Positions 12,333 through 24,130 of a stretch of DNA of 64,000 nucleotides are shown here, in pieces (positions within the stretch are counted from its first letter, which is position 1; each line of letters starts with the position of its first letter). A program made the position numbers and the translations under genes. This DNA comes from Iris pallida. Taxonomy: Eukaryota; Streptophyta; Magnoliopsida; Asparagales; Iridaceae. Under the pieces are notes generated by a model, which was given only the letters and a program-made list of their open reading frames with translations, was not told the DNA's origin and ran no database searches. Location of the stretch: positions 2,288,431 through 2,352,430 of the forward strand of contig JANAVB010006999.1 of NCBI GenBank assembly GCA_029216955.1, written 5' to 3'.

Positions 12333-13632
12333 ACTTATCGGAGCCTTCTTTACATACACCAAATCTCTGATGGCAAGGGGCGGATGGTGAGGGATATCCC
12401 TGATATTCAGGCCGAGGACAATATGTACTACTCGGCTCTTTTTCAGAAAGGTCGGGTTACTTATGATCCCTTTTTTGGGGGTCATTACTCCGATTATTTC
12501 AGAGAGGGAGAACGAGATGCTCTTGGCCACCCCGACGGCGACGGAATTGAAAGCTATTACCTAGGGTATGAGAAAGGATAGCACTGCTGGCCCTGACGGG
12601 TTCTCAGTATCTTTCTTCAGACATTGCTGGAATTTAATTAGGGAGATCTGGTGGAAGCGACAACCGGTTTCTTCCAAGGCCTTAGCTACCCCAAAGCAGT
12701 CTCGAGCACCCACTTAGTTTTGATCCCGAATTCGACGATTCCAGGGTCTTTCGACGATTTCAGGCCATTGAGTTTGTGCACTTTTTTAAACAAGATCATA
12801 TCCAAATTTATTGCTAACAGAATGGCGGTGATATTGCCGAACATCATATCTCCGGAGCAAAGTGGTTTTGTGCGAGGCAGGAATATTTTAGATAGCACTT
12901 TTCTCGCGCAGGAGATGATCATCACTTGTCTTAAACACCCGGGGCGTGGTGGGAATATTGATATCAAATTAGATATGGAAAAAGCTTATGATAGGATGGA
13001 CTGGTAGTACTTGATTTGGGTTCTTAGAGCCTTTGGATTTGCAGAGAAGTAGATTGATATCCTATATAGATCGATCTCCAATTGTTGGTTCTCCACTGTG
13101 ATCAATGGCCAGGCGGCGGGCTTCTTCAATTCAAGTCTCATCGGGGTGCTAGGCAGGGCGATCCGCTTTCTCCTGCAATCTTCATCATTGCGGCTGAAGT
13201 TCTTAGCAGGAATCTCAATAGGATGGGTTTGGTCCCGAGGTATACTCTCTTCCACAATACGGCAGGCTGCTTGTCCATTACCCACCTTGTATATGCTGAC
13301 GATATTATCATCTTTTCGGCGGGAGACTTGTGCTCTCTTGCGGTGGTGTTGGCTGCCTTGGATCATTACATGAAAACTTCGGGTAAAAAAGTTAGCATCA
13401 AGAAAAGTGTGATCTACGTTCATCACACTTCGACCGCCGAGAAGAATGCTGGTTATGCCAGGGTTTCTGGGTTTAAAGTTCTTGGCCCTCCCTTCGTGTA
13501 CCTAGGGTGCTTAATGACATCCGGCAGGGCTAACGCCGGGATGTTCGATGGTTTGTTGGCTAGAGTCAAGAAGATCGAGGATTAGCACAACTGTATCCTT
13601 TCTCTCGGGGGGAAATTTATTATACTTAGAAG

Positions 13633-13830
13633 CAGGGGCGGCCCAGAGGGTTGCGTTGCCCTATCCTGGAGCTAATTTTGGTTGTCCCTTGACCCTTATT
13701 GTCAGTTGGTCTTGGTGGTCATCCGTGACCCTGATCTTTGATGGAATCATGCTGAGCCTGGGGGTTTGCCCTAGCAGAGGGGGTTGCCCAAGCCCCAAGT
13801 CTTGTCCGGCTTACCCCAGGGCCGGCCCTG
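13633..13830. mobile_element. hAT-type MITE (198 bp)
   Basis: The other LINE copy (near 59180) lacks this segment and runs straight through. The insert has terminal inverted repeats CAGGGGCGGCCC / CAGGGCCGGCCC (11 of 12 bases match) and is flanked by an exact 8-bp duplication, CTTAGAAG, at 13625-13632 and 13831-13838. An 8-bp duplication with CAGGG termini is characteristic of hAT elements. It is too short to encode a transposase. Confidence 0.9.
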
Positions 13831-14843
13831 CTTAGAAGTATTCTCTGTTCGATACCTCTTCACTCACTGGCTGTGTGTAATCCTCCTAAGAAGGTGATGG
13901 CTGCTCTTGAGGGGATGTTCATCCGCTTTTTTTTGGGCCATAGAGACGGCACTAACAAAAGAATTTCGGCTAGCTGGCCAACTCTGGATCGTCCTACGTC
14001 CGAGGGATGGCTTGGCCTTAGACGTGTGGCGGACGTTGTTGACGCATTCTCTGTAAAACTATGGTGGAAGGTGAGGACAGGTGACTCGTTGTGGTGTAGA
14101 TTTTTAAAAGCCAGGTACTTTCGCCGTAGCCACCCCTCTGTTGTTGTTGCTAATTATAGAGCCTCGGCATCTTGTGGAGGATCTTGTGTGGGCGACTATT
14201 GGGGGAACAGGGGAAATGAGAACCTGCTATTCAAAAACTGGACCGGGAGTGGTTGTCTCACCCCGATCGGACATGTTCCCCATGACGCCCCCATCAACGC
14301 CTTTCGGTTGGTGGATGGCAGATGGGACTGGGAGCACATCCGACTCTAGTTCGGGGAGGTAAGCTTGGCAGCCGGTATGTTCACGCTTTTGTCGGCATGG
14401 AATGTTATCCGTTTGACAGGGCTCCCCTCTTTGGTGGCTAATTTTTGGAAGTCTTGCATATCCAACAAATGGTCGATTATTATTTGGAGGGCTCATACAG
14501 GGAAGCTGCCCACGGGATGACGTATTGACCTCGATTGGGTTCAGTTTAGCTTTGAGATGCCATTGTTGCTTTGATCCTACGGTGGAGTCAAGTGGCCACG
14601 TCCTTACGGAGGAAGATGACTCGCGGAAGGTGTGGGGGTCATTACGGGCGTATGCTCCTTATTGGGGAGGAGGTAAGTTCCATGGACGCTCACCTTTGTT
14701 TCTGGGGCATTGAGAGCGAGGACCATGGCAAACTAATTGTGGTCGCGGCCATATTTTTGGTTTTATGGAAAAATCGCAACAAATCAAGATTTCACGAATA
14801 CTCTTATAATGGGCTGTAGTTGATTGCGGAGGTCCGGAGACAG

Positions 14844-15159
14844 GTGGCTAAGGCGGCCGAGAATTGTTGGTACACGGATATCATGGAGAGGTTGTGTGCT
14901 TCGGTGCTCCGATTTCGTTTTTTATTTATGGGTCTTCTTTTGATTTCTATTTTTGTCTCCTATTTTTTCTTGAGCTAAATCTTTTAGTTTTGGTGGCGGG
15001 AGTGGCTAAGGTGGCCGAGAATTGTCGGCACACGGATATCATGGAGAGGTTGTGAGCTTCGGTGCTCCAATTTCGTTTTTCATTTATGGGTCTTCCTTTG
15101 ATTTCTATTTTTGTCTTCTATTTTTTCTTGAGCTAGATCTTTTAGTTTTGGGGGCGGGA
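14844..15159 (+). repeat. 158-bp tandem duplication at the LINE 3' end
   Basis: Two head-to-tail copies start at 14844 and 15002 (GTGGCTAAGG...GGCGGGAG/C). They span the last ORF2 codons and the start of the 3' untranslated region. They differ at about a dozen positions, including GTGTGC versus GTGAGC. Confidence 0.85.
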
Positions 15160-15250
15160 CTGGGTTTTGTCTTTCCCAGATTTCTGGATCTATACTGTAA
15201 AGGCGGCTGCCATTTTGGCCTTTTCTGATTTATATATGAGATCTTGTTCC

Positions 15251-15276
15251 ACACACGCGCGCGCACACACACACAC

Positions 15277-15337
<61 letters not shown>
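15251..15337. repeat. compound CA/CG/TA microsatellite
   Basis: ACACACGCGCGCG leads into a CA run and then a TA run. It directly follows the LINE 3' end, where many LINEs end in a simple repeat. Confidence 0.95.
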
Positions 15338-15343
<6 letters not shown>

Positions 15344-15497
15344 TCACTATCTCACATTTATGTAGGACGAGTCACAACATGTGGAGTTAACAATTATTGC
15401 CTATCTTCATTACCGACCCCCTTCTTCCCGTCCATCTTTTTTGTGCAATTGCAGATGTTGGGTCTAAAGTTCGACTAGTTAAATTATCCAACTTGGA

Positions 15498-15595
<98 letters not shown>

Positions 15596-15612
15596 GCAGT
15601 AGAGTTTGATAG
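15338..15612. repeat. unassigned spacer ending in a 90-bp TA microsatellite (15502-15592)
   Basis: The first 160 bases hold no recognisable gene. The TA run then leads into the broken end of the large copia element's 3' LTR. The TA tract may mark the deletion breakpoint that removed the rest of that LTR. Confidence 0.6.
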
Positions 15613-15953
15613 CCAGAGTTTTTGGTTTAGGGTTTTGTAAATCATGTTTTGGGCTTTTGAAAACTCAAGCAGTTAGGAGCTTTTATAAATAGGCTATTTT
15701 CAAAACAAATGATATTTTAAAAATATTTTGTGGGTAACCTATTTGCCAGTACGACTCGGTGTACATCGTATTCCTAGACCCAATAAAATGTAAAAATTAC
15801 ATTGATAAAAGAAATACAGACTCAATGGCAAAACAACTTCATGTCTTGAACGGTAGCAGCAGCAGTTCTTAGTAGTCATCCAAATAGCCCTTATATCGAG
15901 ACAATGTTAGATCAATTATTACAATTAGGTTTGACCAGATCAATGGGCCAACA
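15613..15953 (-). repeat. 3' LTR remnant (U3 part)
   Basis: It matches 34779-35120 of the 5' LTR closely, for example in the CGTATTCCTAGACCCAATAA segment. On the minus strand it begins TGTTGGCCC after a polypurine tract (AAAATGGGAGAGAT). Everything matching 34098-34778 is missing, and the break lies about 20 bases from the TA microsatellite. Confidence 0.88.
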
Positions 15954-18948
15954 ATCTCTCCCATTTTGATAATTGATAAACCTTGACCGATATAACATCT
16001 CAATCTTTATTTGAAAAGAAATCAAAATTTGTAAGGTACTGTACTATACTTGTATGGTACTCTCTCCTCAAAAAAAATTATATATCCTGCAAAAGATGTC
16101 AGATCCATTTTCTCTTCCATTGTCACTTAGCAAAATAATTTAAAAAAGAAAAAGCTCTCCCGCAATTCATGCTTAAGAAACGAACGTTAAAGAAATACAA
16201 AAAATATACAAAGAATAACATATATTTCACAGGCAGTTCCATGAAAGAAGCATAAACTAAGATAGGTAATGCTACGCATAGAATAAGAAAATGCATACAA
16301 AGAATAAAAGAGAGAACAATACATTCTGAAATAGTAAATGCATACTAATAATAGTTTGAAAATGTATCAACTCAACAAACAGTCACAGTGCAAAATAAAT
16401 AAAGGACAAAGTACTATCTTGGAATTTCGGAGCATTTCCAAGCATACATAGACAAAATAGAGAGTCTAATCCGATAACATCTAACCAAAGTACATAAACA
16501 TCTATATCAAAAATCCTCAACAACTAAATAGAATCATCATCACAATCAGCAGTGCCACCATGTCCAAAAGGACCAGCTCCAGAAGTGCCAGCTCCATGAG
16601 AAGGTTGTGGACTAGCACCAGAACCACGGTACCAGTCATAAGTGTTACCGGGCTCAAAGAAGTGACGAACTGCCTCATCCTCATAGCGGTAGCCAGAAAC
16701 AGTGAAATCTTATGGTAGAGAACTGGCATGCAGACCAGGCTGGGCAAATATAGATCCGTGAAGGAATTTGCCAGGGCCTGAAATCGACTAGCATATTAGA
16801 TCTCGCATACCCGTAATGTGTCAGTCACAAATACTCACAAAGAGTTGTGCTCATCCAGCTGAGCACGCCGCATATCAAATATGTGCTGGTAGAGACCCTC
16901 AAAAGATATAGGGTAATCCTGAGGAGGTGGAGGTGGTGCAATAGGAGGAGCAGGAGGAATAGCTGCGCTACGACAAGATAGCTGAAGATACTTGGTCTCA
17001 GAGTCACGAGCACAAATGGATAAATCAATGTCAAAATTCTGAAAGATGATCAAAAGAGTCATCGTGTAAGCAAGATTTTTGTTCCTTTCACGACAACGCC
17101 CCATCATCTGAATGATCGTCTTGGGAACAAAAAAAGGAATCCCCTTACGAATATAATATAAAGTAGATATATTAAGGGTTGTCACATCATCCTTTGAACT
17201 AGATTTGGACAAGATAGTAGAGTAGATGATGCGATGCAATTCATAGAAAAATAAGTTCAAATGTGCAGCTTTGAACTTTCTAGAACGAACACAATCAGGG
17301 GAACAAAGTTCGTTCTTAAAACTATTTAAAGTTGTGTCTCCGGGAAATTCAAATTTCGTGATATCATCTTGTAACGCCCCAGAACCAGAATACTGGAGAG
17401 CGGGGGCATACATAGCCAGCTACGTATAATGAAATAGAATCCACCTCACTATACGGTCACGGCTGTCTACATATATGAGGGTTTAACTATAATCCATCAG
17501 TCTCCTATGGTCAATAACAAGCCTAAATGTTTAAAATCTCAAGCAAGCAAGTAAAGTTACAAGATGTAAGATCACCAAATATACAATAATAAGACGTCCC
17601 AAACATTACATATTCAGCTGATCATGAAGCTAGTCGTTACAAAATGTGATGACTAGCAAGAGTTTAGTCATACATGATCAACCATAGGATCTGTCAATCA
17701 TGTTACAGCCCGTAGGCAGACAGTAATAAGGTATGCAATACGAGCTAACAGGTGCTCGCCGGCTAAACGCCTCAAAAGAATAATTTTATAATAGAGTGGG
17801 AGAGCCAAAATAAATCCACTCATTGCCAGGGTTCCGTCTAGTGGTCACCATCGGGCTAGAAAGTCGGTAGATCCTCTGGAGCTGCTCCGAAATCTGGCCA
17901 TACAAAACCAGCTAGGTCAGATCCCAGAAAGAGCAAGTGCCACAAAGGAGGCTTCACTTAAGAACTAAAACCAGCAATCAGCACAAGAATATAAATACAT
18001 AATAAAGACTGGAAATATGGAAATCATGATGATATACGATGAGATAACCATGGGACTATTCAGATAACCAGGTTACAACCCGTAAACCAAACAAGGACCG
18101 GGGTTGTAACCCTTCATCTGAACAGAACTTGGTTTCCTACCATTTATCAGTAAAGTAAACATGAGCAATCAGGTCAAGTAACAATCTTGAGCAGGATCAG
18201 GACAAGACTAAACTGATTAGACTCCATCCAACATTTACGGCCAAGCAATAAGTACGGCTTGATACTTTAACTAACTAGGGTTTTCACAGGCCTAGTTACT
18301 AGCAAGATGCAATGAGATGTTCCTCCAGCCACAAGCCCTGCAGCTAATCCAGGTTATCCAGGCGACTTGGATTCATTAAGCAGTTATCAAGAATTGTTAG
18401 GTGGCTTGGTGTACAACACATGACAGTGTGCATAGAACTTGTTTCATGAAGTGCCCTACATGACAGTGGGCTGGAAATGTGCCCTACTCGACGGCAGGCT
18501 ACAAGTCCAACAATGGTGGCCGGGATAACGGGATCGCCTGTAACTGGAGAAATCTCTCATGACTACTGAATTATTATAGTAATTAGCCTTAGTTAATTCA
18601 GTAGGTACCCCTGACCGTGGTACTCAGGGGTCCCTGTCCTAGACATGATGCAAGACAATACTGGTTCATTTGTACAAGCACAACCACCCACGGTGTCCAG
18701 GCTATTCAATCTTGTCATGTCAAGCTAGCCGTCGCAATAGCATATCGAGATATATCATGCCAGGATTATCATGTCAAGTATATCATGTCAAGTTCACTGT
18801 CAGGGGTGCGTCACGACGGGCCACTATCATGTCATATCATTGTCAAAAGTGCACCACAACGGGTCACCATCGTATTAGGGAACAATTAATATGCCACAAG
18901 CATACATGTAGTAATTAAATATTAGCAGGGGCAGGGCTGTGGAGGACT

Positions 18949-20110
18949 CATGCGGCTCAGGATCGACCAATAATAAGTACTGTTGTCACTGTACAAGAGT
19001 TAAATAATTGCACGCACTAAAGCAATAAAGTATTGAGCCTATGCGGCAAGCAAATACATGCGGCCAGCTATTGAACTGCCATATGCGGCCAACTATGGTT
19101 GGACCATATGCGGCCAGCTAATAGCTATATGCGGCCAGCCAAGTAAATTGGCCATATGCGGCCAACAAATATATTTTCATGTAAAACAATTGCTAAATGC
19201 ATGCAATTTAAGTAAATGGCCATACAAGTTAAGCTAAGGCCATGCGGCCAAGAATATTATGCTAAGGCCATGCGGCCAAGAATATTATGCTAAGGCCGTA
19301 CAGCCAAAAATATTAAGCATGCACGCACATGCAAAATTTTCATGCGGTTGAGCAAATGGCCAATGGCCTATGCGGCTAGGTATGGCATTGGCCATATGCG
19401 GCTAGGAATGGCATTGGCCATATGCAGCCAAAAATATAAGCAGGTGGCCATTAATTGGCTAAGGCCATATGCGGCTATGAATTTATAAACATGCAAGCTG
19501 ATGCTTGCAAATGCATTCATTAAATATAAGCATGCAAGCAATCTTCATGCAAGCTGATGCTTGCAAATGTAAGCATTAATTATATATGCATGCGGCCAAG
19601 TGTGTTCCTAGCAAATATATGCGGCTAAGATTAATTTATAAGCATGCAAGCTTGCTTGCACAGGCCATTAAATATATTACTAAGTAACAGCATGCAAAAG
19701 CTTGCATGCAAAAGCATGCAAGCTAAAGGCCATTAAATATATTAGCTAAGGCTATTATACCATATGCGGCTCATATATATAATAGACCATATGCGGCTCA
19801 TATATATAATAGGCCATATGCGGCTACAATAACCAATGGCCATGTGGCTAACAAATTTTAATGCCATATGCGACTGAGCAGTTCTAATGCCATAAGCGAC
19901 TAAGTACGGTTCCATACGGCCAACTTATATTAAGGCCAACAAAGCTAATGGCAATGCATGCCATTTCATGCACAAAAGGCCAAGCAATTAATGCCTTATG
20001 CGGCCATGAATAAACAGTGGCCAACTAATGAGTTATGGCCTATGTGGCCAGCAAACAAATTAAATGTAAGCACAGTGCATATGCGGCTAAGCACAAAAAT
20101 GTGCATATGC
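18949..20110. repeat. dense array of TATGCGGC motifs in the solo LTR
   Basis: About two dozen copies of the core TGCGGC, mostly as CATATGCGGCCA or TATGCGGCTA, recur irregularly every 20-60 bases, with a few mutated ones. Near 19480-19730 there are also many GCATGCAAGC/GCTTGCA palindromic words. The array lies upstream of the LTR promoter in none of the usual coding frames. Confidence 0.8.
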
Positions 20111-20532
20111 GACCAAGAATGCAATTAATGGCTCCCACAGAGAACATGTCCATGGAAAATACCATGGCCTTCCTGCTCCTCCAAACAACAATAGGAACCC
20201 AAACCCAGACTCCCGTAGGTCAAATTTGGGTAAAATGGAATTCTCTACATCATGGAACCCTCAAATAGCAAAAATATACAGGTTAGATAGATCAAAATTC
20301 ATGAAAACCGAAAATACCACAAAACTAGATTTACAAGAAATTAACCATGAAAATAAAAAATGCTAATTACTAAAGTGGATTAGAAACACATGAGGAAGAC
20401 AGTGGAACAATAAAAATAGGGTTCCTCCATGAAGCAAGATGCATTTGCCTACACCTCCCTCTCTCAGGTTGGTGGAGAAGTAATGGTAGAGAAGAAGAAG
20501 AGTTAATGAGGAGAGAGAAATGAGTGTTGGGT

Positions 20533-20545
20533 GGAAATATAAATG
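20533..20545 (-). promoter_or_regulatory. TATA box of the solo LTR
   Basis: The minus strand reads CATTTATATTTCC, followed by CT-rich leader-like sequence (CATTTCTCTCTCC). It is about 180 bp from the LTR start. Confidence 0.45.
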
Positions 20546-21154
20546 AGGGTGGTGGTAGGTGGGGGTTCGGTCCACCTAAAACCAAGCCAAGCCGAACCAG
20601 CAACAAGTTGAACCGAACCAAGAAAGGAAATGCCAAAATAACCATGCAAGGAAATACGAAATACGAGTCAAGAATACGTACACGTATACCAAGATACGTA
20701 ATACGAACCACAGACATTATACATCTAGCGGAGCACCTTTATTTGGAATGTCAAAATTTTTTGCTAAGTCAACATCATTGAAGTGAATATTAATTTCAGC
20801 AATACGACACTTAACAGTAAAAGTGCCAAAGGTGAAATTAAAGTAAAATAAATGAATAGCATGGGTTGCAATAGGAAATAATTGAGTAACAAGATTGTGC
20901 AATCCTAATGCTTCACAAGTCCGGTGGGACGGAAAGATAATCCACTTGATCGATGCACTGGGGCATATGTTGCGAACCTAGAAATTCGCATACCATAAAA
21001 GGGATTGATCATGAGTTTCGAAGAAAAACTCATTGAACGCCCCGTCGTTCAATTGGATGGGCAAAAAGAGTGATCCTTGGATAGGATCCAAAGATGATGC
21101 TTCTTCGTTAGACGCAGTCTTCTTTCTCTTGAAGGAGTTGTGAATCCTAGGCAT

Positions 21155-21775
21155 GATTTCTAGAAAAGTATTGAAATCTACGAAATTAAATAGAGAGGAG
21201 GAAGTTATACATTCTGAAATTTGATTATGTGGAAGAGAATGAGATTTTACGCACGAATCCAAAATTTGGATTGAAGTCTCCAAAGGATTTGAGAGAAATC
21301 AAATGATGAAAAGTTAGGGTTTGGAGCTATCGGGCGCGGCTGCTGCGCTGTTTGGAGGAGAAGGGGGTGATGAATAGAAGATGCTACATTCAAATTTGAC
21401 TTAAAAATACCCGACACCAACAGAACTCGGGACGAACTCGGGCCGAATTCGGTGCGAGTTCGCCTGGGGTTTTGTTGTGGTATTTTTGTGCATAAATAAA
21501 ATGCGATACCACTTAGTATTTAGCAATCCTTTTCAATTATTTAATTCGAAGTTTAGTTATTTTAAATTTTAATTAATATTATTTTATGAATTAAATTTTG
21601 TTACGTAGCAACTGTCTCAGATTAGCTGTAGGGGTAATGTCCCAGCTAACGGAGGTTCACAGGGGAACATTTAATACCATTTTGCTTCGACCTTGGTCGT
21701 GGTGAGAGACAGATCTTTTGTAGGCTTGTCTCAAAAACGGTTTTTGCATATTAAAAAATAATTGATAAAACAAAA
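21155..21775 (-). promoter_or_regulatory. promoter-like spacer before the extra ORF
   Basis: This non-coding 620-bp gap separates the pol stop (21776) from the extra ORF. On the minus strand it holds a GAATTCGG/GAGTTCG palindrome block (plus-strand 21420-21465), a TATTTTTAAG stretch just downstream, a pyrimidine-rich segment and a ~200-bp leader. The block resembles the one upstream of the TATA box in the same element's LTR (34615-34770). An internal promoter for the extra ORF is inferred, not shown. Confidence 0.35.
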
Positions 21776-23736
21776 TTAATTAATATTATTGGCATCTAAA
21801 ATTCCTAATTCTCGACGTAAATAATTGAAATGATCTTCCGCTAATAGTTTTGTAAAGATGTCAGCCAATTATTTTTCTGTGTCTATATATTCAAGGTATA
21901 TATCTCCATTTGTTTGATGGTCTCTAAAAAAATGATGCTGAATCTCAATATGCTTAGTGCGAGAATGACATACAGGATTCTTAGCCAGATTAATAGTGGT
22001 AGTGTTGTCACGGTGAATGGATATGTATGAATACTGTAAACCAAAGTCTTCTAAGGTTTGCTTCATCCACAAAATTTGTGTACAACATCCTACGGCGATA
22101 TACCAGCCTCAGTAGTTGATAATGCGACATAATTTTTCTTCTTGTTAAACTAAGAGACTAGAGCCTTACATAGGAAATGACATGTGCCGCTAGTAATTTT
22201 TCTATCTACTTTGCATCCAGCAAAATCAACATCCGAGTAACCGATTAGGTCAAAGAACGTGGTTTTGAGATACCATAAGCCGACAGAAGAAGTGCTTTTA
22301 AGGTATCAAAATATATGCTTAACTACACACAGGTGTGATTCCTTAGGTTAGCTTGAAAACGTGCACACAAGCAAACACTAAATATTATATCAGGACGACT
22401 AGCAATTAAATAAAATATACTACCAATCATACCTCGATACTTATGTATATCGACATGTTTGTCTTGTTTATCAATATCAAGCTTGGTTGAAGTTGTCATC
22501 GGAGTGCCAAGAGGTTTGACAGTTTTCAGATTGAACTTCTTTAGTAAATCTTTCGTGTACTTGGCTTGATTAATGAATGTTCCATTGTTGGTTTGTTTGA
22601 TTTGCAATCCAAGAAATAATTTGAGTTCTTCCATCATGCTCATCTCAAACTCTTTTTGCATCCACTTAGAAAATTCTTGACAAAGAGACTCATCAGTAGA
22701 TCCAAAGATAATATCGTCAACGTAAATCTGAACTAAAAGAATATTTCCTTTTAAAGATTTTATAAACAGTGTAGTATCAACCTTCCCTTTTATAAAACCA
22801 TTATCAAGTAGAAAAGAGCTTAAACGATAGTACCAGGCACGAGGGGCTTCTTTCAAATCGTATAAGGCTTTCTTTAACTTGAAAACATAATCAGGATTTT
22901 TAAAATCAGTAAAACCTGGTGGTTGAGCTACACAAACTTCTTCTTTTTATAAAGCTGTTAAGAAATGCACTTTTTATGTTTATTTGAATTTTTTTGAAGT
23001 TATGAAAACATGCAAATGCACATAATATACGAATGTATTCTAATCTCGCAGCTGGAGTATAGGTCTCATCGTAGTCGATACCTTCCTCTTGGTGGTATCC
23101 TTGACCTACGAATCGGGCCTTGTTACGAGTGACTAAACCATTTTCATTAAGTTTATTTCGAAATCCCAGCGGATGCCAATGACTGGATGATCAGTCGGCT
23201 TGGGAACAAGTTCCCAAACTTGATTATTTTCAAACTGGTTTAATTTCTCTTGCATAGCATCTAACCAAAAATTATCGCTATATGCTTCTTCAATAGTTTT
23301 TGGTTCTAGATATAAAATAAATGCAATACAGTAGTCAATATCTTTATTACAGGAACGAGTACTTACACCGCTGCTAATCTCACCTATTCTCAAGTTCTTG
23401 GGATGGTCAGCCATGAACTTCATTCTTTTTGGCAGACTCTTAAGGTAGCTGGTTCCGGTTTCTTGTTCTGAACATACTGTGCTTGAAGGTTCTGTAGGTG
23501 GTTTAATCGGTGTACTGACATCTTCATCATCATCATCGATTGTCTGTTGATTTAATTCGTCAAAAGTGACAATCATTGACTCTTCGATGATCATAATCTT
23601 TTTGTTGAAGACTCGATACCCTTTGCTTTTGGCCGCATAACCTAAAAATATACCTTTATCGGTCTTTTTGTCAAACTTTTCCAAATGATCTTTAGTATTA
23701 AGAATGAAATATTTACATCCAAAGATTTTAAAATAG

Positions 23737-24130
23737 CACTACAAGAAAAAAAGGCTTTTCTTGACGGCTATTCCTCGTCAAGAAAGGGGTATATTGACGG
23801 TTGCAGATCCGTCAAGTAGACCGGAGTCAAGAAAAGCTCTCCCCTTTCTTGACGGTCTCTGGCAGGGCTTTTCTTGACAGTTTTTGGCCGTCATAACAAG
23901 CAGTTTTCTTAACTGTTTTAAGCCATCAAGATAACAGTTTTTAGAAACCGTCAACGTAGGCAAATCTTGACTCCGGCCTAGATGACGACAATCAACCATC
24001 AAGAAAACCTTTTTTCACAGGCTATTATGCAGCATGATTTAAATTAAAATTGACATTGACAACCGTCAAGAGAAGCTTACCAAAATACAGTCAAGAGAAG
24101 CTTGCCAAAATTCTGTCAAGAATTATATAA
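23737..24130. repeat. left subterminal repeats of the CACTA element
   Basis: There are many inverted and direct copies of TTGACGGT / CCGTCAAG, spaced about 15-40 bases apart. Transposase-binding repeats of this type are standard in CACTA ends. The matching right-hand cluster is at 31075-31288. Confidence 0.85.

Larger units (their letters stand above)
12333..15250 (+). pseudogene. 5'-truncated L1-type LINE: ORF2 RT, zf-RVT and 3' end
   Basis: This is the C-terminal two thirds of a plant LINE ORF2. It matches the second LINE copy from about 57890 onward, so the 5' end was lost. The RT core includes LIPNSTIPGSFDDFRPLSLC near 12720, the SGFVRGRNILD segment near 12860, KLDMEKAYDRMDW near 12970, and the catalytic YADD near 13295. 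A zf-RVT-like region lies near 14380-14600. Stops and frameshifts occur near 13005, 13050, 13130, 13585, 14349 and 14520. A 198-bp MITE interrupts it at 13633. The 3' end carries a 158-bp tandem duplication and ends near a CA/TA microsatellite without a clear poly(A). Confidence 0.85.
17370..20721 (-). mobile_element. solo LTR of a gypsy-type element (3352 bp)
   Basis: It is flanked by exact CATCT duplications at 17365-17369 and 20722-20726 and splits the extra ORF of the large copia element in frame. On the minus strand it ends GGGGCGTTACA. Its start reads TATAATGTC where TGTAATGTC would be expected, so the terminal TG has become TA. A TATA box lies at 20533-20545. No internal region is present, so two LTRs recombined to leave one. 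Confidence 0.85.
16524..21154 (-). pseudogene. extra ORF in env position with a PF20167-like (putative plant transposon protein) domain; split by a solo LTR
   Basis: I start it at the ATG at 21154 (MPRIHNSFKRKK). The first part runs to 20722, with one in-frame stop near 20978, and the second from 17369 to 16524. Removing the solo LTR and one TSD copy keeps the reading frame. The central region (FYELHRIIYSTIL, then IRKGIPFFVPKTIIQMMGR, then LLIIFQNFDIDLS) follows the pattern of the plant transposon domain PF20167. A Pro-rich run (PPAPPIAPPPPP) and a short C-terminal tail ending GGTADCDDDSI follow. Near 16700-16830 a frame change is needed to reach the tail. I see no signal peptide or membrane anchor, so an envelope role is not supported. 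Function unknown. Confidence 0.6.

Noticed and set aside
15397..15609. Plus-strand frame of 70 codons
   Set aside because: Half of it is the TA microsatellite and the rest matches nothing known to me.
16517..16747. 76-codon hydrophobic minus-strand frame (MPSLVCMPVLYHK...) that could be taken for a membrane peptide or env anchor
   Set aside because: The neighbouring frame gives a continuous polar Gly-rich tail (VSGYRYEDEAVRHFF, then GGTADCDDDSI) joining the extra ORF, so the hydrophobic reading is the wrong frame.
18949..20110. CRISPR-like appearance of a short repeat with spacers
   Set aside because: Repeat units are short, mutated and irregularly spaced, and the context is a plant LTR.
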